The position numbers were made by a program, and so were the translations under genes. A model generated the notes under the pieces. The model saw only the letters and a list, made by a program, of their open reading frames with translations. It was not told where the DNA came from and searched no databases. A stretch of 64,000 nucleotides of DNA from Actinernus sp. WN-2022 (lineage: Eukaryota > Cnidaria > Anthozoa > Actiniaria > Actinernidae). Where the stretch lies: assembly GCA_030867875.1 (NCBI GenBank), contig JAOWCC010001589.1, positions 139,783,745 to 139,847,744 on the forward strand, given 5' to 3'. Positions 37,301 to 46,300 of the stretch are shown here, one piece after another (within the stretch, counting starts at the first letter, position 1; each line of letters starts with the position of its first letter).

Positions 37301-40300
37301 TTTATACACATACTTACAAACAGATCTGGTGAAATCGAATTTCTGGGAAATGCAGTTTTGTGACTGTGATTTTCTCCAAAAGCCTGTTTATTCAAAACCT
37401 AGCTACATTTTCGAAGTTTTTTTGACACAGTTATAGTAGACAGCAAAAGAGGTTGACCGAATTTGACAACATTCAGTACCTTCTCTACCTGAGGTATCTG
37501 CAATTAGTATACATCTATTTCAAGAAAAGGTTGTCCGTGCAAGTTTCATTGTGTGTCTGTTTAGTGAATTTAGTACGAGGTGTATTATGGGTATTCAGTA
37601 CACTAACATTGTGAGGGGTTCACATTTTTCTACACTTTATTTGTTGCATTTGCTGGAACAGGTCTTTATTATGCCACATGCGAAACGAAATGTGCACAAT
37701 GCACAAAGCACGAGAAAACTTTTTTTAATAGCTGTTTTGTTATCAAGAATAGTGAGAGAGAAATATTATCCACTTCCTCGCTTTACCAAAGTGGATGATT
37801 AATGCCTGCTTTATATATGATCTCTGCCACTGCTAAAATAACCAAATGATAGTTGCGATGGCTCAAACACCTATCAGTGGTATTTATGCCTCGTCCTTGG
37901 TGTTTCCTTTTTAACTCGTACAAGCGCAGGAACGAGTTATATTGGGATAGATGAAATCGTGTTACTGACCGACTCACCCACTCAGTAACTCATTCACTCA
38001 CTATGGTGTTAGCACACCAGAGAGCCTGGGAAAGGGCTTGATGATAGGAAGCGATATTTGATTTATAAAATATTTGCATATCGATATTAACGTTCATCAG
38101 TCAATGTTAGAATTCACGTGCCTAAAAAATCGCTTTGACGTCTCCATCGCCCGTTTCCTCTTCTTCACTGTATACATCAGTAGATCGCATCTGGGAGATG
38201 TTTGTATTTACACACCGCGGATACTCATGACGTCAAAGCCCAATTACGCCACTCTGAATAAACAATGGTTCAATCAGGCTTCTCCGATTCTGGGTTTGTT
38301 GGTTACATGTGGTATTTGCCGCTAACTTTTCAGTTTGCTAGCTCGTATCAGTTTTTGGATGGCTACGATCAGTCATAGGTATTTGATCCTCGTCTGCAAT
38401 CGCTACCATACATCAGTAGTTGCCATTTTAGTATTTATAACTAAAACGTTTAAGAAATATGAGATATGAGATGAGTTAATCGCTAAATAATTTGTTACTG
38501 CATATAGTCAGCAGGTCACAGATCCCCTTTTTCTAGCGACCGTAGCAATCGTTAGATTACATAGAAAACTTACTTGAGGAGAAGAATCCACACGATGGGG
38601 ATTGTAGTCGCTCCGATCAATCTCATGATGGCGTAGTTCAAGTAGAGGTTTCCAGCCAGTTGAGCGATGAACAGGAACACGCCAAAACCCACCAAGGCCA
38701 CCGCGAACCTTAATCCAAGAGAAATCAAAACTTTAAAGATCGAAACATCCAGATATCATCGCCAGAAATTCGAGACATTGAGTACTAATGGTATATAGAG
38801 GATATACATAGCCTATGCGCTACATTGCGACACTATAATGCAGCATACATAAATTAGCAACCCGTAATTGAGTAACACCGCCTACCAGAATGTTATCGCA
38901 TATTCATCTCTTTTGTTCCGATCAGGACCTACTTTTTAATAGGACAAATTAGCTTGAATAACATGTTGGCTGTTAAAACAAACACACTGCAGTTTTTCAG
39001 TTTTTCACACTGCAGTTTCTAGAGGATAGCATAAGCTTTCCAAAGCTGCCATGTTTGTTGGATTTGGTCGGCGCTTGTCGGGCCAGAGTTATGGCAGTCT
39101 CAATACGAGCAATATTACGGGTTTTAGCATGCAAACATGGAGTCGGAGGTTTCCTGTCTAACAGCCGAATTTTCAAGAGGGAAAAGGAAACCTCAAAAAT
39201 GGACTAAGGGACACCAAATCTGAAGAATACGGTTGGTTAAGTCAGTTTGTGTTTTGAACGTTTCAGTTGACAATTAATTTGCTAAGGTTATATATTAATG
39301 GCAAATACATTTCTAAAACTCAACTCTCTATGTTTTAGCGGCAATTCTTTAATGCCCTCTGTAATAATTAAGGCTTCTATTGCTTTGCCCAAGATCGAAA
39401 AAAGGAAACGGGTTAGCTTAAAGTCGCTGTGTCACGGTACTGCGCATGTCACAGTCTCCAGACATTGAATTGACAGCTGTATTGTGTAACATCCAATGAG
39501 AATCAATCAAAATAATTTGCAGGAAACTCCAAACTGTTCGGGTATTCACATATTGTAGTTATGCACAGTATATGGTGAGATTTACCAGGATTTTATTCTT
39601 CCTACATCCAAGGTAAACAGCATTGAGTAAAGAATGGTATCTATATTTCATTACTTGCTTGTATTTTTTGCTGTTTCCAGTCGTAAACAGTCCGAATTTG
39701 ACCAAAGTGAAACAAGCTGCTCGCGTCCGTAGATATATATTTCTTCGTTGTGCACTTTTGACATGAAATAATTCTCCCAATGGCACCATTGTTTTATTTC
39801 TACATGACTAATAACACAGTTCTCTGCTGTAAAAAATATAGAACATTCTATGGACGATTTCTTGTGTTAAAGTTTGGAAACGTAACAAATTGACGTAACA
39901 CATACATTTGCGCTAAAAAGTTCAGTACTTTCGGAAGTACGAGTGGCTGTTTACTAGTTTGCACTATCGGCTGTTATGGACTGGAAACTTACTTTCACAG
40001 CTTAATATTTATGTCGATTGGTCAGAAGGATATCTTGTTTAAGATTCTATGGTTCTTTCGGCATCAGGATTTTTTTAAACGGGAGTTTTCGTACAGTATT
40101 TCAAGCTATGCTGTAGCGCGAGTTTAGTACGTAGTCACATGTCCGTGAAACTAATAGCACGTTATCTTTTATTATTATCAGTTTGCTCTATGGGTTCTCA
40201 TGTATTCAATAATCACTTCTACAGCTTCATATGTATGTCAATTGCTCACAAGGCTATCGTGTTTGAGTTCATGAGGTTATTTTGCCAGCAAATAAAGGTT

Positions 40301-43300
40301 TTATCTAACTTTTCGTACAATCTTTGTACTCCGGTCGGTTCATATAATTTCAGCCTCGTTTCTAAGCCGTATATATATATTTCTTCGTATCGCTGTTGAA
40401 AACTGCCATATCATTTATAATACGACTTGAAAAGTTGCCATGTGTTTCGTGAACTCTACTGGACATCCAAACCCTCTTCGCTTCTGGTTGGAATGCCAAA
40501 AAGTTTCCAATTTCTTGCGTTTTTCGGCTGCTGTATTCAGAGTACTCAGTGGCCGTTTGCATCACTTATGCTTTTTTTGTTGTGTTGTTTAGTTGTGTTG
40601 CAGTCCGCAACGACTAATTTTGAATAAACAAATAACTAAAACTTATTTAAGCACATCTTATATTTCCATAAATGACCAAAGGAGGCAAGGTTGAGTTCAA
40701 AAAGAACACTGATGGAAGTCGATTTAAAAATCGATATTTCACCCCTCTGAGAACTTCGTTCCGGGCCGGAAAAAAAATCAAAAATCATCAGATTTTCACA
40801 CATGCGCAGTACCGTGACACAGCGACTTTAAGAGTATTAAAACTGAATTGCTATTATATGCATCATTTTGAAGATTGTACCTATATCGCGAGATATAAGG
40901 AAAATGTTTCTATCTCATGATGCATTTCTCTGTAAATTTTCAGGTGAGTAGGGGTCAAATATGTGTTGCGCAATACCATGTCTCGAATTTCTGTCGATGT
41001 GTTTTCACTTGGGACTGCTGATGTAAGCTTTCGATACACAAACGTCCGTATGTGGGTATAAGCATTTCGGGCCATGCTGTCACAGCAGAGGGTCGCAATT
41101 TACAAATTAGAACAACTCAATAAAGATTTCAGATTTACTAATAACTACTAATAAATATGCAAATGATTATTGTTAATTATATACCTGTCACGTCCCAAAT
41201 CCATTGTTTCAAGTAGGTCTATGGAAATCACAAAGTCCTTGAAATCCAAGGGGAGCGCGAGAATGAAAATGTAAGCCGGGACAGGTCTTACATTTGTATT
41301 AAGGTTACCGGATACCTTCAAAACACCAATTATATGGGGAAACATTTTTTTTCGCACAGAAATGTAGAATTAGTAGCAGTGTCTCATACTACTGCGTTCA
41401 AAAAAATATATTGACGGAGAAATACCAAAAGGAAGTTTTTAACCGGAATTAAAAGGTTCTGTTTGATTGACAGCAAATCAATTAACACATGACAAGTGCT
41501 CACTCGCCCGTAACGAAAGTGTGGGGAAAGCTAGAGCATAAATTCATTTCATATACCAATATTTACGTTTATTGAGAAACGTTTTTCCACACACGATTCT
41601 ATAATTCCATCGGTTGTTGACCTTATGCCTTCTAAAAAAACAAGCAGGATTACCTTAGCTTGGAAAACAAAGAAAAAAGAAAAGCCAAACAAAGCCAAAC
41701 AATGAATACGACTACGAGCCAAATAGAAGTCCTCGAAAAACCGGACTTTAGCATCGTGTTGGACTTTAGATCGCTTTTTAGTGAATTTTCGCAAGAAAAC
41801 GAAAAAGAAATATTAATGCTATGAGTGCATAGTTTCGGCTTAGGAATGAGAACCAGGTCTACTTTGTAAATCCAGTCCGGAAAATTGAGTAATTGGTATA
41901 GAGATATGAACATGTAAACTTTGAGTGTAGGGCATTTTTTCTCGTCCAGAAGATAGAAGGATTGAGTGGCGACTTTCTTCGTTGTAGAGCAAAGTGGAAA
42001 CGAAACGTATAACGCAAATATTTAACCTTAATTTGTCCAACAATCAGACAGTTTGGGCTGGTATAATGTGCTGCTTGTCTGGCAAAGTGAATATTTATTA
42101 TGTTCGCTTGTATTAGCGAAATTGTGTAGCCGATCTGAGGACATTTTTAGAGTAATTTATGTGAAAAACCGCTTACGTACAGCGGGCGCGAAAACCGAGA
42201 TCGTTGGCGATGGGCAAACAACGTTTATAGTGTCTCAATGTTTTAGTGAGTGGAATAGTTTAGATAGTTCGCTGCGGGAAATCAAATCCCTACTTCTGTT
42301 TAAATAGCTTGCGTCGCATTCGAACTGAACCCTGGTTAAGTCCGTCTGCGAATTAACGAACGAAAGCTTGTTTTGGATCCCCAGTGGAGTAGCACGATTA
42401 TATGTACCCTCCTTTGATTGGTTTTTACTAATGCTCATACTTACACGTCTTCTGAATGTCCATTCAACTGTCACCAGTGCGACTTACGGCTAATTTACAT
42501 TTCAAAATATGGCGGCTTTTATACACGTTGAGAAAACAATAGCATCTGTACAATATCAGTTTGACATCAAGATTCGTTTGCTAGAACAAGAGCAATTTAC
42601 CGTAGTTGAGTTCAGATGTGGCACATACTAGATCTTTCCAAGCTGCATGGGAGATTTGTTTGTGGATTCCACGAACGAGCATTTTGTCGTGACAGATTCT
42701 ATTAAATGCGGTTCGGCAAATTTCCTATCATGTGGCATTAAACCACAGCCAGCCTATTATGTTACATTAATTCAAAACCTGACCCGAAATTGAAATAAAC
42801 TTAACCTTCTCCGATAGTAAAACACAGGGAAATGACAACTGAGTTCGTCTAGCGGACGAGAAATCCCAAGTAAACAGCTGACTCATATACAAACGAACAG
42901 TTTCAACCGAGCGGCCTCTGACATGAACTGCCCATCATAACAATCTCCGAGGCTGGTGACAGTTGAATGGCGATTCAGAAGACGTGTAAGAATGAGCTTA
43001 GTAAAAACCAATCGGAGGAGGGTACATATAATCGTGCTACTCCGCTGGGGGTCCAAAACAAGCTTTTGTTCGTTAATTCGTAGACGGACTTAACCAGGGT
43101 TCAGTTCAGATGGGACGCAAGCTATTTAAACAGAAGTAGGAATTTGATTTCCCGCTAGGGTTCAGTTCGGATGCGACACAGGCTACTGTTTAAACAGAAC
43201 GTCAAAATACATGTTTTAACTTATCTTAAAGTTTATTACTAGCTATTATATAAATGTATTTTTAGTTTTAACTCTTTATTCTTAATGTTGTATATATGTG

Positions 43301-46300
43301 TGTATATATATATATTATTCATGTTATTCAGGGCTCTATAGCGATGTTTCGTGTGTCGTCAGATCATATGTGCCAACCGAGAGATCCATTGGTTCCTAAA
43401 ACAAAGCGGTCTTTAGAAATCATGGTTGGCACATTAGCATACCAATTGCAATGTTTATCAACAGGAAACGTCGCCATTGAAAAGCACTTCGGAGACATGG
43501 ATCCCTTGCCATAAATAACATTATAAAATAGTTTCGGTAGTACGCGCGCTCTGATTGGCTGTAAGCCGTGTTTCTATAACTCTATAGAAACATAGACAGT
43601 TGAGCGCGCGCTTGAGCTAGTTGTGAGAATTTACGTTTTGGTTATCAAATTAAGGTTACCGGATACCTTCAAAACGAAAAAGATGGGAAAATATTTTTCT
43701 CGCACAGAAATGTAGTTTTAGTAGTAGTGTCTCATATACCAAAAACTCCGTTCAATAAAAAATAATATTAACGGAGAAATACCAAAAGGAAGTTTTTAAC
43801 CGGAAGTAAAAGGTTCTTTTTGATTGGCAGCAGATCAATAAACACATGACAAGTGCTCACTCGCCCGTAACGACGGTGTGGGGAATAGCTATCGGCACAT
43901 ATTAAATTCATTTCATATACCAATGTTTACGTTTATTGAAAGTTTTTCCACACACGATTCCACAATTCCATCGGTTGTTGGCCTTATATCTTACAAAAAG
44001 CAAGCAGGATGCCCTTAGCTTGAAAAACAAAGAAAAAAGAAAAGCAAAACGAGGCCAAACACAATACGAGTCCTCGCAAAACCCGACAAGCGTTCGTATT
44101 TTCACTTTCAGACAGAGTGCCGAGTGGTCCACATCAGAACATAAAGAAGAATTGATAAGAGCCAGCCGAGAGAATATTTGTTTCCAAGAAAGCTTAGATC
44201 GAAACGTAGTCTGACGGTGACCCTGAATCGGTTGAACCACGATTTCGCCGTGGAGTTTCAGACGCCTGCAAATCGCTGTCTCCTCTACTAACTATGCTGG
44301 CATCGAAGGCGTCTCTATAGGTGTTCACCTTGGCTTCGCCCCTCGAGGTCTTTTTGTCTTTCCCATTTTTCTAGCTTGGGAAACCAGCCGACTCTTACCG
44401 CTATCAAGTCACACAAAAGAGAACAAACATTTTCTCGATGCGGCGTGTAGCTTTGATCGGAAATCAACATTGGCGGGAAATCTTGACAGAAAGTTGAACT
44501 GTGATGAGAAATGATTGGCTAAGAGCTTGCTAATTGTTGGAGAGGCGGGGCTTCAGATTCACGCACGACAGACGGGTAATTTTTTTGAAGTGCTATTTTC
44601 TCGCTTTCGATTTTCAATCAAAATAGAGTTTTAAAAAAGCTCCCACTCAAGAGAAATTTATTCGATTTGTGCGAAATTTTCACAAAATGTCAATTGATAT
44701 CTCCGCTGCAAAAGGGTGTCGGCGAATTGGGAAATTCTAAAGATGGAGCTCTTGACGGCGTTTCTCGCATATCTACTCGAATTATTTTTCGCCTTTTCAC
44801 GGAGAGCATGATAACTTTTGAACTAAATCGAATTTTGACATTCCCCGACACCTTTTGTAATACGATTCCTCTGAAATACGACAAAGCAAACAGATTTTTA
44901 AACTTTAAAATATTTTCGGAGTCGGAGCTTCTGAAAGCCATCTCACTAGATCGGTGAAACGGGATGGCGGAAAATTCTAGATTTTCAAAGAACTCAAAAC
45001 ATTTTATGTATTCTTGTAGCCAATTTTATAAGCTTTAAAATGATACATGAATGATTTATCTACGATGTTTCCTCGAGGCGCTACATAATTTTGACTGGAA
45101 ACGCACCCTGAAGGTATCCGGTAACCTTAAGCGAGCGTTTCCGTGCTTATATTCGTTTATTTTATAAAGGGAATAGAAAACATTTTCCCATTGTTTCTAT
45201 AGAGTTATAGAAACACTTGTGGAAGTTTGGAAGAACTCGAAATAGCTGTGGAAACACTCGCCCTTCGGGCTCGTGTTCCCACTACGATTTCTCGTTCTCC
45301 CAAACTCCCACTCGTGTTTCTATAACTCTATAGAAACACGGGAAATGTTTTCTATTTCTTAATTATTATTATTATTATATTTTATATTTTGCGGTAACAT
45401 TTATTCTTTTGCTGTATAAGTTTTTAAACCAACGATTTCATTGAAACTCGTTACCAACACAGATCATGGGTTAGTTAATCTATAAGTTATTTTTTTTTAA
45501 CTAACGTCACGTTTTGAATATTTTCGCATTTTTCTCAACTCGAAAGAAGCACTTTTATTATATGGACGATAGTGTTTTACTGAGAAATAAACCACTCATA
45601 GAATCATACGAAACTACATCCGGGTACTCAGTAGCGTATTTTCCATATCCTCACTAGTAAAAATATCGGTGACGTCATGTTTGCCGCCTTTTGAACTACA
45701 AAGATGGTGGCAGGTTTGTGAAAATCACAGAGGAAGATGTAAACAGCTAAAATGAGCTGCATGACAATGAATAAATCCGAACACAAAAAGCCAAATACGA
45801 TCTAAAACTCTCTAAAGATTTTCTCGACTGCAACGAAGAGACAAGAAAACCCGATGAAACTCCCCAAAACAGCTTATAAAGATCACGAAGAAGATTGTAC
45901 TGACAGTAAGTAAAATGAATAGATAAGAGTTCTTAGAGCAGTTTAATTGTCCATGTAATAAAAAAGCAAATTACGCGGTGGTTTGAAGATATGAAGTTTA
46001 TCCTCTTGAGTCGAAAACATTTCACTCGTTCGCTGCGCTCACTCGTGAAATGTTTTTGACTCTCGAGGATAAACTTCATATCTTCTCACCGTCAATATCC
46101 TCTATATCTCCGAAAATGCTATGTATCGTGTAATTCTGTTTGGTGTTTACTATTCTTCAATATCAGGAAATACATGGTCCAAAAAATCTCCAAGATTCAC
46201 CTTCCCGCTGCATAGTGCGAATCTTTAAGATGCCAATTCTGCTATCACTATATCTGCGAGCCACCTTAAAAAGAGCCAGCGAGTGACGAATCGTCTAAAA

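Noticed and set aside
41840..42043. Open frames in the SLC22 introns as host genes
   Set aside because: Short, overlapping on both strands, no family motifs, and often within repeats present elsewhere in the window.
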